From: Curvibacter microcysteis
GTDB taxonomy: Bacteria > Pseudomonadota > Gammaproteobacteria > Burkholderiales > Burkholderiaceae_C
NCBI RefSeq assembly: GCF_028649435.1
Contig: NZ_JAQSIN010000005.1
DNA length: 64,000 nt
Direction: 5' to 3' (one strand)
Part shown: positions 16,054-24,945 of the stretch, one piece after another
Position numbering within the stretch: position 1 is the stretch's first letter
How the letters are laid out: the number at the start of each line of letters is the position of its first letter
The notes under the pieces: model-generated
Databases searched by the model: none
What the model saw: the letters and a program-made list of their open reading frames with translations, nothing else
What the model was told of the DNA's origin: nothing
Position numbers and translations under genes: made by a program

Positions 16054-16902
16054 TCAGTAGGCGTAGACGCCGTGGCCCGTCTTGCGGCCCAGGCGGCCGG
16101 CGGCGACCATTTCGCGCAGCAGCGGGCAGGGGCGGTACTTGCTGTCGCCGTATTCCTTCAGGTAGACCTCCATCACGGCCAGGCACACGTCCAGGCCGAT
16201 CATGTCGGCCAGGGCCAGCGGGCCGATGGGCTGGTTGCAGCCCAGCTTCATGCCGGCGTCGATGTCTTCGGCCGTGGCCAGGCCTTCAGCCAGCACGAAG
16301 AAGGCTTCGTTGATCATGGGCACCAGGATGCGGTTGACCACAAAGCCCGGCGCGTTCTTCACCGTGATCGGGCTCTTGCCCAGGGCCAGGGCCAGTTCCT
16401 TGACGGCGTCGTGCGTGGCGTCGCTGGTTTGCAGGCCGCGGATGATTTCCACCAGGGCCATCATCGGCACCGGGTTGAAGAAGTGCATGCCAATGAAGCG
16501 GTCGGCGCGCGAGGTGGCTGCCGCCAGTTGGGTGATGGAGATGGACGAGGTGTTGGACGCCAGGATCACCTCGGGCGCCAGCAGTGCATCGACCTGCTGC
16601 AGGATCTTGACCTTGAGCGCGTGGTTCTCGGTGGCCGCTTCGATCACGATCTGGGCCTGCTTGAGCGCCTCGTAGTCGGTGCTGCCCTGGATCAGGGCGA
16701 GGGCCGCGTCCTTGTCGGCGGCGCTGATCTTTTCTTTCTTGATCAGGCGGTCCAGGCTGCCCGCGACGGTGGCCAGGCCGCGCTGCACAGCGGCTTCGGC
16801 GATGTCCACCATCACCACCTTCAGGCCCGCTACCGCGCAGGCCTGCGCGATGCCGTTGCCCATGGTGCCCGCGCCAATGATGCCCACAGTCTGAATGCTC
16901 AT
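16054..16902 (-). CDS. 3-hydroxybutyryl-CoA dehydrogenase
   Basis: This 282-residue NAD(P)-dependent enzyme oxidises or forms 3-hydroxyacyl-CoA. The N-terminal Rossmann motif Gly-Ala-Gly-Thr-Met-Gly-Asn-Gly-Ile, the catalytic His in His-Phe-Phe-Asn-Pro-Val, and Asn-Arg-Ile-Leu-Val-Pro-Met in the C-terminal domain match short-chain 3-hydroxybutyryl-CoA dehydrogenases. The start is set at the ATG of MSIQTVG because AGGAG lies at ideal spacing upstream; the frame stays open nine codons further. It probably works in butyrate/polyhydroxybutyrate or fatty-acid metabolism together with the crotonase downstream. Confidence 0.95.
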   Translation of the reverse strand: MSIQTVGIIGAGTMGNGIAQACAVAGLKVVMVDIAEAAVQRGLATVAGSLDRLIKKEKISAADKDAALALIQGSTDYEALKQAQIVIEAATENHALKVKILQQVDALLAPEVILASNTSSISITQLAAATSRADRFIGMHFFNPVPMMALVEIIRGLQTSDATHDAVKELALALGKSPITVKNAPGFVVNRILVPMINEAFFVLAEGLATAEDIDAGMKLGCNQPIGPLALADMIGLDVCLAVMEVYLKEYGDSKYRPCPLLREMVAAGRLGRKTGHGVYAY

Positions 16903-17042
16903 AAACAGTGCTCCTAGTGATGAATTCAATGCGTGGATTGTTATCGAATTTGGCGGCAGTCCCGTTTGGGGCGCTGGCAGACAGGTGACAGCGGGGGCGC
17001 TCGCGGCCTGCTAAAACACAGTCCCTTGCGGAAAGGCAAACC

Positions 17043-18632
17043 ATGTTCGATTACCTCGTGATCGGTGGCGGTTCGGCGGGCTGTGTGCTGGCCGGGCGCT
17101 TGAGTGAAGACCCCGCTGTGCGCGTGGCCCTGCTGGAGGCCGGCCCTGCCGACACCAGCCCCCTGGTGCACTGTCCGGGCGGCCTGGCGGGCATTGCCCG
17201 TTTTGGCTTGCTGGGCTGGGACCAGCACACCACGCCGCAGCCCGGGCTGAACGGGCGTCGGGGCTACCAGCCGCGCGGCAAGGTGCTGGGCGGCAGCAGC
17301 TCGGTCAATGCCATGGTGTACGTGCGCGGCCAGCCCGCCGATTACGAGGCCTGGGCCCAGGCCGGCAACCCCGGTTGGGGCTGGAACGATGTGTTGCCGT
17401 ATTTCAAGCGGGCCGAAGACAACGAACGTGGCGCCGATGCCTGGCACGGCCAGGGTGGCCCGCTGCATGTGATGGACTTGATGTCGCCGCACCCGGCCAG
17501 CGCCGCCTTTGTGGCCGCAGCCGTCCAAGCCGGCCACGCCCACAACCCCGACTTCAACGGCGCCGACCAGGAAGGGGTGGGCCTGTACCAGGTCACGCAC
17601 CGGGCGGGTGAGCGCTTCAGCGCCGCCAAGGCCTACCTGACGCCGCACCTGGGGCGGTCCAACCTGCAGGTCATCACCGGGGCGCGGGCCAGCCGCATCC
17701 TGTTTGAAGGCCGCCGGGCGGTGGGCGTGGCCTACCTGCAAGACGGACAGGAAAAGCGCCTGATGGCTTCGCGCGAGGTGCTGCTCAGCGCCGGGGCCTT
17801 GCTGTCACCCCAGTTGCTCCAGCTGTCGGGGGTGGGCGCGGGCGCGCAGCTGCAGGCCCTGGGCATCCCGGTACTGCACGACCTGCCCGGCGTGGGCCAG
17901 CACCTGCATGACCACCCCGACGTGGTCCAGGTGATGGACGCGCCACAGCGCAAAGACTTGTTTGGCATTTCACTCACCGGCCTGGGCCGTGTTGCCCAGG
18001 GCGCCTGGCAGTGGCAGCGCCAGCGGCGCGGCCTGCTGACGACCAATTTTGCCGAGGGCGGGGGCTTCATCCGCAGCCAGGCCAGTGAGCCGGCGCCCGA
18101 CCTTCAGCTGCATTTTGTGATCGGCAAACTGATGGACCACGGGCGCCAGACCGTGCTCGGCCATGGCTACTCCTGCCATGTCTGCGTGCTGCAGCCGCAA
18201 AGCCGGGGCTCGGTGCGCCTGGCCAGCACCGACCCGCGCGACCTGCCCTTGGTGGACCCCAACTTCCTGGCCGAGCGCGCTGACGTGGACCGCCTGGTGC
18301 GCGGCGTGCAGCGCATGCGCGAGATCCTGGCCCAACCCGCCCTGGCCGCCTTGGGCGGGCGTGAGTTGCCCGATTCGGCCCGCGCGCGCAGCCCGGCCGA
18401 GATCGAGCATTGGGTGCGCCAGCAAGCCGACACCATCTACCACCCAGTGGGCAGCTGTCGCATGGGGCCGGGGCCGCTGGATGTGGTGGACGCCTCGCTG
18501 CGCGTGCACGGCCTGCAGGGCCTGCGCGTGGTGGACGCTTCGGTCATGCCGCGCATCGTCAGCGGCAACACCAATGCGCCCACCATCATGCTGGCCGAAA
18601 AAGCGGTGGACCTGATCCGCGCCGCGCGCTGA
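17043..18632 (+). CDS. GMC-family FAD-dependent oxidoreductase (choline/alcohol dehydrogenase-like)
   Basis: This is a 529-residue glucose-methanol-choline oxidoreductase. It shows the FAD-binding Gly-Gly-Gly-Ser-Ala-Gly-Cys-Val-Leu-Ala at residues 8-17, Gly-Lys-Val-Leu-Gly-Gly-Ser-Ser-Ser-Val-Asn (GMC signature 1), a second GMC signature at Ser-Ala-Gly-Ala-Leu-Leu-Ser-Pro, and the active-site His in Tyr-His-Pro-Val-Gly-Ser-Cys-Arg-Met-Gly. It most resembles the alcohol/choline dehydrogenases (AlkJ, BetA types) that pass electrons to the respiratory chain. The substrate is not predictable. A GGAAAGG ribosome site precedes the ATG. It is divergent from the hydroxyacyl-CoA dehydrogenase, 140 bp away. 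Confidence 0.9.
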   Translation: MFDYLVIGGGSAGCVLAGRLSEDPAVRVALLEAGPADTSPLVHCPGGLAGIARFGLLGWDQHTTPQPGLNGRRGYQPRGKVLGGSSSVNAMVYVRGQPADYEAWAQAGNPGWGWNDVLPYFKRAEDNERGADAWHGQGGPLHVMDLMSPHPASAAFVAAAVQAGHAHNPDFNGADQEGVGLYQVTHRAGERFSAAKAYLTPHLGRSNLQVITGARASRILFEGRRAVGVAYLQDGQEKRLMASREVLLSAGALLSPQLLQLSGVGAGAQLQALGIPVLHDLPGVGQHLHDHPDVVQVMDAPQRKDLFGISLTGLGRVAQGAWQWQRQRRGLLTTNFAEGGGFIRSQASEPAPDLQLHFVIGKLMDHGRQTVLGHGYSCHVCVLQPQSRGSVRLASTDPRDLPLVDPNFLAERADVDRLVRGVQRMREILAQPALAALGGRELPDSARARSPAEIEHWVRQQADTIYHPVGSCRMGPGPLDVVDASLRVHGLQGLRVVDASVMPRIVSGNTNAPTIMLAEKAVDLIRAAR

Positions 18633-18733
18633 GGCCGTCCGCGCTGGGGGCTTGAGGCGGCCGCCAGCAACAGGACGCGGGCGTTGTTACAGTCTGCCCA
18701 TTCCCCGCCCTCTTTTCTGTAAGCGCTCCTCCC

Positions 18734-20638
18734 ATGCTCCTGTACCTGCGCGACCTGGTTCGTGGCACCTTGGCCATTGCGGGGGCCGAGTTCGCCCTGC
18801 TGCGCCGCTTTCCGCGCATCTGGCTGGCGATCCTGGCCGTGGGCGTGGTGCCCGCGCTGTACTCGCTGATCTACCTGAGCAGCGTCTGGGACCCCAACGG
18901 CCACACCAGCGAGCTGCCGGTGGGCATCGTCAACGAGGACCAGGGCATCCACTACATGGGGCGCCAGGCCAATGTGGGCGCTGAGCTGAGCCAGACCCTG
19001 ATCGAACGCCAGTCCTTTGGCTTTCGGCCCTTGAACAACCCCGAGGAGGCGCGCCAGGCGGTGCGCCGGGGCGAGCTGGCCTTTGCCCTGCTCATCCCGC
19101 CCAACTTCAGCGCCAACGCCGTGCCCGGCATCGAGCGCGGCGCGGGCGAACTGGTCATCTACACGTCGGAGGGCAACAACTACAGCTCGGCCGGGCTGGC
19201 GCGGCGCTTTGCCTCCGAGATCGGCCACCAGGTCAATGAGATGCTCAACGAGCAGCGCTGGTCCTTGGTGCTGGACACGGCCTCCAGCTCGCAAGACCGA
19301 CTGACCCAGTTGCGCCGTGCCATGGCCCAGTTGCACGACGGGGCCCACACCTTGGCCACGGGCAGCCAGCGCTACCGCGACGCGGCCAGCCAGGTGGGCG
19401 AGGGCTTCAAGGAGGTCAATGCCGGCATTCGCACGCTGGAGTCGCACCTGCCGCCACCGGCGGACCTGAAGGCCCTCAAACAGGGCGCCCAGCAGCTCAG
19501 CGCGGGCCAGCGTGAACTGGGCAGCGGCCTGGCGCAACTGGGCAATGGCCTGGACCAACTCGATGGCGGCGCGGGCCAGTTGTTGGCCGGGGCGCGCCAG
19601 ATGCAGACCGAGACCGAATCCCTGTGGTTGGTGGGCGAGCGCGTTTCTGCCGGGGCGGGCCAATTGGCCGATGGGGCCGAGCAACTGCAGCAAGGCCTCA
19701 AGCAGGCGCGTGCGGCCAACCGCCAGGCCTTGGCGGGCAACAAGCAATTGATCAGCGGATCGGCCGCGCTGGAGGGCGGCGTGGGCCAGCTCACCGATGG
19801 GCTGCAGACCCTGGGCGAGGGCGTGCACAAGATGTCGGCCAAGCTGCCGGCGGACAAGCAGCTGGACGAATTCAGCGACGGCGGCGTGCAGCTGGCCCAA
19901 GGCGCCCAGCGCTTGCTGCTGGGCATTCAGACCATCGAGGCGGCGCTGCCCAAGTCCATCACCCGGCTGGAGGGCAACGCGTCGGGCCTGGCCGAGTCGG
20001 TGGCGCCCCAGGTGCAGGTCGAAGCGCCCGTGGCCAACAACGGCGTGGCCTTCATCCCCAACATGGTGTCGGTGGCGCTGTGGATCGGCGCGGTCATGGC
20101 AGGCTATCTGTTCAACATGAGCCTGGTGCTGCACGACCATGGCCACTACCCGCGCCTGGCCAAGGCGGTGGGCAAGATGGCCGTGCCGGTGCTGGTGGTG
20201 TTGCTGCAAGTGGCCTTGGTGGAGCTGACCTTGCTGTTTGTGCTCTCGGTGCACACCCCGCGGGCGGGGGCGCTGGGCGTGACCATGGCCTTGGCGGCGG
20301 TGGTGTTCCTGGCCGTGCTGTCGGCGGTGGTACAGGTGTTTGGCGACTTTGGCCGCATCCTGACCGTGCTCCTGCTGACCTTGCAGCTGTCGGCCGGTGG
20401 CGGTGTGCTGCCGGTGGAGCTGTCGGCGGGCTTTTTCCGCGCGGTGCACGACTGGCTGCCCTTCAGTTGGGTGGTCCAGGCCTTCCGTGCGGTGTTGTTC
20501 GGCGCCTACGACAACGGCTGGGGCCACGCCTGCGCCATGGTGGTGCTGTCCGGCGTGGTGGCGGTGGCGCTGATGGCCTTGTTTGGCCGCTGGGTGCGTG
20601 TGGACCTGGACGAGTACCAGCCCACGGTCAAGCTCTGA
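18734..20638 (+). CDS. YhgE/Pip-type membrane protein with LxxG heptad repeats
   Basis: This 634-residue protein has one N-terminal membrane helix (about residues 28-50), a long extracytoplasmic region, and a C-terminal block of about five helices (from ~435) like ABC-2 permeases. The central part (about 190-400) is full of Leu-x-x-Gly repeats in seven-residue register (for example Gln-Leu-Ser-Ala-Gly, Gln-Leu-Gly-Asn-Gly, Gln-Leu-Ala-Asp-Gly), the mark of the YhgE/Pip family. Homologues include the phage infection protein of lactococci and ESX-associated proteins; the molecular role is unresolved. It converges on the NodIJ-like exporter genes with an 8-bp gap, so the two loci are physically but not transcriptionally linked. 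Confidence 0.85.
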   Translation: MLLYLRDLVRGTLAIAGAEFALLRRFPRIWLAILAVGVVPALYSLIYLSSVWDPNGHTSELPVGIVNEDQGIHYMGRQANVGAELSQTLIERQSFGFRPLNNPEEARQAVRRGELAFALLIPPNFSANAVPGIERGAGELVIYTSEGNNYSSAGLARRFASEIGHQVNEMLNEQRWSLVLDTASSSQDRLTQLRRAMAQLHDGAHTLATGSQRYRDAASQVGEGFKEVNAGIRTLESHLPPPADLKALKQGAQQLSAGQRELGSGLAQLGNGLDQLDGGAGQLLAGARQMQTETESLWLVGERVSAGAGQLADGAEQLQQGLKQARAANRQALAGNKQLISGSAALEGGVGQLTDGLQTLGEGVHKMSAKLPADKQLDEFSDGGVQLAQGAQRLLLGIQTIEAALPKSITRLEGNASGLAESVAPQVQVEAPVANNGVAFIPNMVSVALWIGAVMAGYLFNMSLVLHDHGHYPRLAKAVGKMAVPVLVVLLQVALVELTLLFVLSVHTPRAGALGVTMALAAVVFLAVLSAVVQVFGDFGRILTVLLLTLQLSAGGGVLPVELSAGFFRAVHDWLPFSWVVQAFRAVLFGAYDNGWGHACAMVVLSGVVAVALMALFGRWVRVDLDEYQPTVKL

Positions 20639-20645
20639 GGCGGGT

Positions 20646-21524
20646 TCAGCCCCGGAAGCGCTTGCGCGTCAGCGCCAGGGCGACCCAGAAGGCGGCCACG
20701 GTGTAGCCGGTCAGCACACTGGCATGGCGCAGCGCGTGTTCGGGCCAGCGGTCCATGAACAGCGGGCGCACCAGCTCCACGGCGTTGGTCAGCGGCAACC
20801 AGTCCGAGGCCAGGCGCACCAACTCAGGCAGCTGCTCACGCGGGAAGAAGATGCCCGACAGGAACATCATGGGCGTCAGCACCAGGGTGAAGTAGTAGGT
20901 GAAGAAGTCGTAGCCCTTGGCCAGGGCGTTGAAGATCAGCGCAATGCTGGAGAACATGGCCCCCACGCCCAGCAGCACCAGCCAGGCCAGCAGCAGCTTG
21001 GGGCTGTGGCTGATGCCCAGGGCCAGCATCACGCACAGGATGGCGGTCACGGTGAACAAGGACTTGAAGGCGGCCCACAGCATCTCGGCCAGCACCACGT
21101 CGTCCAGGGAGACCGGCGCGTTCATGATGCCGTCCCAGGTCTTTTGCACATGCATGCGTGAAAACGCCGAGTACAGCGCCTCGAACGAAGCCGCGTTCAT
21201 GGCGCTCATGCAGATCGAGCCGCTGGCCAGGAACAGGATGTAGGGCACCTGGGTGGCGCCTTCGGGGCCGTTGACCGTGATCTGCCCCACCAGCGCGCCC
21301 ATGCCGTAGCCAAAGGCCACCAGCCACATCAGGGGCTCGGCGATGTTGCCCACCAGGCTGGGGATGGCCAGCTTGCGCCAGACCAGCAGGTTGCGCAGGA
21401 ACACCGGCCACCAGCGCATGGAGAGCTGGGGCGCCCGCCAGATCGACGGCGTGGGCGGGGGCGGTGGCAGGGCCGGTGGATCGGCCGGGATGTCGGCTGG
21501 GGCGGCTGAGGTCGGTTCGGTCAT
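20646..21524 (-). CDS. ABC-2 type exporter permease, NodJ-like
   Basis: This 292-residue inner-membrane permease has six predicted helices after a Pro-rich cytoplasmic N-terminus (about residues 1-28). The pattern with Trp-Asp-Gly-Ile-Met-Asn-Ala-Pro-Val in the first cytoplasmic loop and Phe-Leu-Ser-Gly-Ile-Phe-Phe-Pro near helix 5 fits the NodJ/ABC-2 family. It lies 69 bp downstream of the ATPase gene and forms a two-component exporter with it. In Burkholderiales this pair is common in non-symbiotic species, so lipo-chitooligosaccharide export is not implied. The exported substrate is unknown. Confidence 0.9.
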   Translation of the reverse strand: MTEPTSAAPADIPADPPALPPPPPTPSIWRAPQLSMRWWPVFLRNLLVWRKLAIPSLVGNIAEPLMWLVAFGYGMGALVGQITVNGPEGATQVPYILFLASGSICMSAMNAASFEALYSAFSRMHVQKTWDGIMNAPVSLDDVVLAEMLWAAFKSLFTVTAILCVMLALGISHSPKLLLAWLVLLGVGAMFSSIALIFNALAKGYDFFTYYFTLVLTPMMFLSGIFFPREQLPELVRLASDWLPLTNAVELVRPLFMDRWPEHALRHASVLTGYTVAAFWVALALTRKRFRG

Positions 21525-21593
21525 GGTGTGTGCGGTGCAAAAGCGCCAGGTCGAAGGGCGTTGGGGGCGGTCGCGGGGCCGTGCGGGCTGGGC

Positions 21594-22526
21594 TCAGCCG
21601 CCCTCGCGGATTTGCCGGCCAGTGAGTTTGAGGAACAGGTCTTCCAGATTGGCCGGCCGGTGCAAGGTGCGCAGCGTGGGCCATTCGGCCAGGGCGCTGA
21701 GCAGGGGCGGCGCGGCGTGGGTGTAGAAGAACACGGTTTCGCCACTGACTTCGGTGCGGCTGGCCAGTTCGGCCACCGGGCTGTGGGCCAGTGCCAGCGC
21801 GCCTTGGCCATAGACCTCGATCACCTCGGGCTCCAGGTGTTGGGCGATCAACTCGCGCGGCGGGCCTTCGGCGATCTTGCGGCCGTGGTCCAGCACCAGC
21901 AGGCGCGAGCACAGTCGCTCGGCCTCGTCCATGAAGTGGGTGGTCAGCAAGATGGACTTGCCCTGCTGCATCAGCAACTGCAGGCGCTCCCACATCAGGT
22001 GGCGGGCTTGCGGGTCCAGGCCCGTGGTGGGCTCGTCGAGCAGCAGCAGGCGCGGGTTGTTGACCAGGGCGCGGGCCAGGCTCAGGCGGCGTTTCATGCC
22101 GCCCGACAGCTCGCCGGGCTTGGCGTCGGCCTTGTGCGACAGGGCGGCGAACTCCAGCAGCTGCGGGCCGCGCTCCAGCATCACGCGGCGCGGAATGCCG
22201 AAGTAGCGCCCGTAGACGATCAGGTTCTCCAGGCAGGTGAAGTCGGGGTCCAGGGTGTCGAATTGGGTCACCACGCCCAGCTCGGCCTTGATGGCCAGGG
22301 CGTCGGCGGGCATGTTCAGCCCAAAGGCGCGGATCTGTCCCCCATCGGGCGTGGCCTGGCCCAGGCACATGCGGATGGTGGTGGTCTTGCCCGCGCCATT
22401 GGGTCCAATCACGCCCAGGCACTCGCCCGGCGCGATGGCAAAGGACAACTGATCGACCACCGTGTTGGGGCCGTAGCGTTTGTGCAGTTCATGCACCTCG
22501 AACAGGGTCTGTGGCATGGCCTGCAT
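21594..22526 (-). CDS. ABC exporter ATP-binding protein, NodI-like
   Basis: This is the ATPase that powers the NodJ-like permease. It has the Walker A Gly-Pro-Asn-Gly-Ala-Gly-Lys-Thr-Thr, signature Leu-Ser-Gly-Gly-Met-Lys-Arg-Arg-Leu, Walker B Leu-Leu-Leu-Asp-Glu-Pro-Thr-Thr-Gly-Leu-Asp, and the switch His in Thr-Thr-His-Phe-Met-Asp-Glu-Ala-Glu. The NodI/DrrA subfamily is recognised by the variant signature Gly-Gly-Met-Lys. The start is placed at the ATG giving MQAMPQ (310 residues); three codons later is an equally possible ATG, and the open frame extends 28 codons further upstream without family similarity. Divergent from psd, about 100 bp apart. Confidence 0.9.
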   Translation of the reverse strand: MQAMPQTLFEVHELHKRYGPNTVVDQLSFAIAPGECLGVIGPNGAGKTTTIRMCLGQATPDGGQIRAFGLNMPADALAIKAELGVVTQFDTLDPDFTCLENLIVYGRYFGIPRRVMLERGPQLLEFAALSHKADAKPGELSGGMKRRLSLARALVNNPRLLLLDEPTTGLDPQARHLMWERLQLLMQQGKSILLTTHFMDEAERLCSRLLVLDHGRKIAEGPPRELIAQHLEPEVIEVYGQGALALAHSPVAELASRTEVSGETVFFYTHAAPPLLSALAEWPTLRTLHRPANLEDLFLKLTGRQIREGG

Positions 22527-22627
22527 TGTGGCGCAGGCGCCGCTGGGGCGGGGCTGCCGGCGGCTTTGTCCTGCAGCGCCTGCGGGCTGAATAAAATGGG
22601 GGGTTAACAACTCCCCGGGGTGCGCTC

Positions 22628-23482
22628 TTGTCTGACCGTCTTGTGGTGCTGCCGCAGTACCTGATGCCCAAGTTGGCGCTGACCCGTTTGGCCGGCCGCC
22701 TGGCCAGTGCCCGGGCCGGGGCCCTGACCCACTGGGCGATCCGCCGCTTTGTCGCCCGCTACGGCGTGGACCTGTCCGAGGCCCAGCTGGGCCAGGCCAG
22801 CGACTACGCCAGCTTCAACGATTTCTTCACCCGGCCCCTGCGCGAAGGGGCGCGTCCCCCCGCCCAGGCCGACTACCTGTGCCCGGTGGACGGCGCGATC
22901 AGCCAGTTCGGCCCGATCGAACGCGACCAGATCTTCCAGGCCAAGGGCCACTCGTACAGCACCCAGGCCCTGGTGGGCGGCAACGCCGCGCTGGCACGCC
23001 AGTTCGAGGACGGGCACTTCGCCACCCTGTACCTGAGCCCGCGCGACTACCACCGCATCCACATGCCCTGCGACGGCCGCCTGCTGCGCATGATCCATGT
23101 GCCGGGCGACCTGTTCTCGGTCAACCCCGCCACGGCGCGCGGCATCCCGGGCCTGTTTGCGCGCAACGAGCGCGTGGTCTGTGTGTTCGAGGACGCCGCG
23201 GGGCGCCCCTTTGTGCTGACCCTGGTCGGCGCCACCATCGTGGGCAGCATGGCCACCGTCTGGCATGGCCTGGTCAACCCGCCGCGCCCCGGCACGGTGC
23301 GCGAGTGGCGCTACGACAGCCAGTCCGTGCAGTTGAAAAAAGGCGACGAGATGGGCCGTTTCCTGTTGGGCTCCACGGTCGTGATGCTGTTTCCCAAGAA
23401 CACCCTGGCCTTCAATCCCGACTGGGCGCCCGCCCGCGCCATCCGCATGGGCGAGGCCATGGCCCAGGCCTTGGCGGCCTGA
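22628..23482 (+). CDS. psd: Phosphatidylserine decarboxylase proenzyme
   Basis: Psd makes phosphatidylethanolamine from phosphatidylserine at the inner membrane. The proenzyme self-cleaves at the Leu-Gly-Ser-Thr motif (Leu-Leu-Gly-Ser-Thr-Val, about residues 246-251) to form alpha and beta chains, with the serine becoming the pyruvoyl cofactor. The 284-residue length is standard. The His in Asp-Tyr-His-Arg-Ile-His-Met-Pro is also conserved. The start is a TTG, chosen because the resulting Ser-Asp-Arg-Leu-Val-Val-Leu-Pro-Gln-Tyr matches the family N-terminus; GTG codons five and six positions later are alternatives. Confidence 0.95.
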   Translation: MSDRLVVLPQYLMPKLALTRLAGRLASARAGALTHWAIRRFVARYGVDLSEAQLGQASDYASFNDFFTRPLREGARPPAQADYLCPVDGAISQFGPIERDQIFQAKGHSYSTQALVGGNAALARQFEDGHFATLYLSPRDYHRIHMPCDGRLLRMIHVPGDLFSVNPATARGIPGLFARNERVVCVFEDAAGRPFVLTLVGATIVGSMATVWHGLVNPPRPGTVREWRYDSQSVQLKKGDEMGRFLLGSTVVMLFPKNTLAFNPDWAPARAIRMGEAMAQALAA

Positions 23483-23544
23483 TGGGTGTTCTTGTTCTTC
23501 TTCCTGCAACCCTTACCAACCGACGCGCACTGCGCTTGATCCCC

Positions 23545-24747
23545 ATGACCACACTCGGCACCCCCCTCTCGCCCTCGGCGACCAAAGTCATGCTGCTTGG
23601 CTCCGGCGAGCTGGGCAAAGAAGTGTTGATCGCCCTGCAACGCCTGGGCGTCGAAACCACCGCGGTCGACCGCTACGAGAACGCTCCCGGCCAGCAGGTG
23701 GCGCACCATGCGCGCACCATCACCATGAGTGACCCGGCCCAGCTCAAGGCCCTGATCGAGGCCGAGCGCCCGCACCTGGTGGTGCCCGAGATCGAGGCCA
23801 TCGCCACCCCCATGCTCGAAGAACTGGAAGCCGCTGGCGTGGTGCGTGTGATCCCCACCGCGCGTGCTGCCCGCCTGACCATGGACCGCGAAGGCATCCG
23901 CCGCCTGGCCGCCGAGACCCTGGGCCTGCCCACCAGCCCCTACCAGTTCTGCGACTCGCTGGCCGAGCTGCAAGCCGCCATCGACGCCGGCATTGGCTAC
24001 CCCTGCGTGGTCAAGCCCGTGATGAGCAGCTCGGGCAAGGGCCAAAGCAAGATCGACGGCCCCGCCGACGTGCAAAAGGCCTGGGACTACGCCATGGCCG
24101 GTGGCCGCGTCAGCCACGGCCGCGTGATCGTCGAAGGCTTCATTGACTTCGACTACGAAATCACCTTGCTGACCGTGCGCGCCCGTGGCGCGGATGGTCA
24201 GGTGCAAACCCAGTACTGCGAGCCCATCGGCCACGTGCAGGTCAGCGGCGACTACGTGGAAAGCTGGCAACCCCAGCCCATGCACGCGCGCGCCCTCGAG
24301 GCCTCGCGCCACATCGCCAAGGCCGTGACCGACAACCTGGGCGGCCAGGGCTTGTTTGGCGTGGAACTGTTTGTGAAGGGCGAGCAGGTCTGGTTCAGCG
24401 AAGTCAGCCCGCGCCCGCACGACACCGGCCTGGTGACCCTGTGCACCCAGCACCAAAGCGAGTTTGAGCTGCACGCCCGCGCCATCCTGGGCCTGCCGGT
24501 GGACACCAGCCTGCGCAACCCCGGCGCCAGCGCCGTGATCTACGGCGGTGTCGAAGCCCAGGGCATTGTGTTTGACGGCGTGGACGAAGCGCTGGCCATC
24601 CCCGGCACCGACCTGCGCCTGTTCGGCAAGCCCGAGAGCTTCACCAAGCGCCGCATGGGTGTGGCCCTGGCGCGCGGCACCGACGTCGACAGCGCCCGCG
24701 ACACGGCCAAGCTGGCCGCCTCCAAGGTCAAGCCGCGCCAGGCCTGA
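23545..24747 (+). CDS. purT: Formate-dependent phosphoribosylglycinamide formyltransferase PurT
   Basis: PurT uses ATP and formate to formylate GAR in purine synthesis, independently of folate. It has the ATP-grasp fold, with Leu-Leu-Gly-Ser-Gly-Glu-Leu-Gly-Lys-Glu at the N-terminus, Lys-Pro-Val-Met-Ser-Ser-Ser-Gly-Lys-Gly-Gln for the ATP-binding lid, and Phe-Ser-Glu-Val-Ser-Pro-Arg-Pro-His-Asp-Thr-Gly near the metal site. The 400-residue size agrees with the family. The frame is open upstream into psd but the ATG chosen gives the expected N-terminus. Gap to psd is 62 bp. This is the last core-metabolism gene before the defence island. Confidence 0.96.
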   Translation: MTTLGTPLSPSATKVMLLGSGELGKEVLIALQRLGVETTAVDRYENAPGQQVAHHARTITMSDPAQLKALIEAERPHLVVPEIEAIATPMLEELEAAGVVRVIPTARAARLTMDREGIRRLAAETLGLPTSPYQFCDSLAELQAAIDAGIGYPCVVKPVMSSSGKGQSKIDGPADVQKAWDYAMAGGRVSHGRVIVEGFIDFDYEITLLTVRARGADGQVQTQYCEPIGHVQVSGDYVESWQPQPMHARALEASRHIAKAVTDNLGGQGLFGVELFVKGEQVWFSEVSPRPHDTGLVTLCTQHQSEFELHARAILGLPVDTSLRNPGASAVIYGGVEAQGIVFDGVDEALAIPGTDLRLFGKPESFTKRRMGVALARGTDVDSARDTAKLAASKVKPRQA

Positions 24748-24777
24748 GGCCCGCCAAGGCACCGGGGGACGCCTGAC

Positions 24778-24864
24778 ATGAACGAGGCCCAAATCCGCGT
24801 CGCCTTGATCGATCACCTGCGGCGTCAGGGGACAGCTGGTCAGGCGCGCTTCAAAGGAAGCTGA
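24778..24864 (+). pseudogene. Possible 28-codon gene remnant at the left edge of the defence island
   Basis: A short ATG-initiated frame encodes 28 residues beginning Met-Asn-Glu-Ala-Gln-Ile-Arg-Val-Ala-Leu-Ile and stopping at TGA. It looks like the natural N-terminus of a larger soluble protein cut short. It lies 30 bp after purT, exactly where composition begins to change toward the restriction-modification operon. It could be the remains of a gene interrupted by insertion of the island, or a chance frame. I do not recognise a family with confidence. Confidence 0.3.
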
Positions 24865-24945
24865 TACAAGAGCCAAGTTGAACATCGTGGCCGGTTGGGG
24901 CAGGGAGCCCACGCCGCCAGCGAGTATTCCAGAATGAGGGTAGGC

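Noticed and set aside
18437..20527. Long reverse-strand open frame (696 codons) opposite the YhgE/Pip gene
   Set aside because: Gln/His/Gly-rich composition typical of antisense of GC-rich genes; the forward frame has clear YhgE/Pip features. The same reasoning removes similar long frames opposite the IorB-like gene, the phosphonate permease, hsdM and amn.
20646..22526. Nodulation factor export genes nodI/nodJ
   Set aside because: Only the exporter pair resembles NodIJ; no nodABC or other symbiosis genes are present, and such pairs are common in non-symbiotic Burkholderiales.
22879..23544. N-terminal extension of purT through psd
   Set aside because: The extra residues are Arg/Pro-rich and the frame overlaps psd entirely; the ATG at 23545 gives the family N-terminus.
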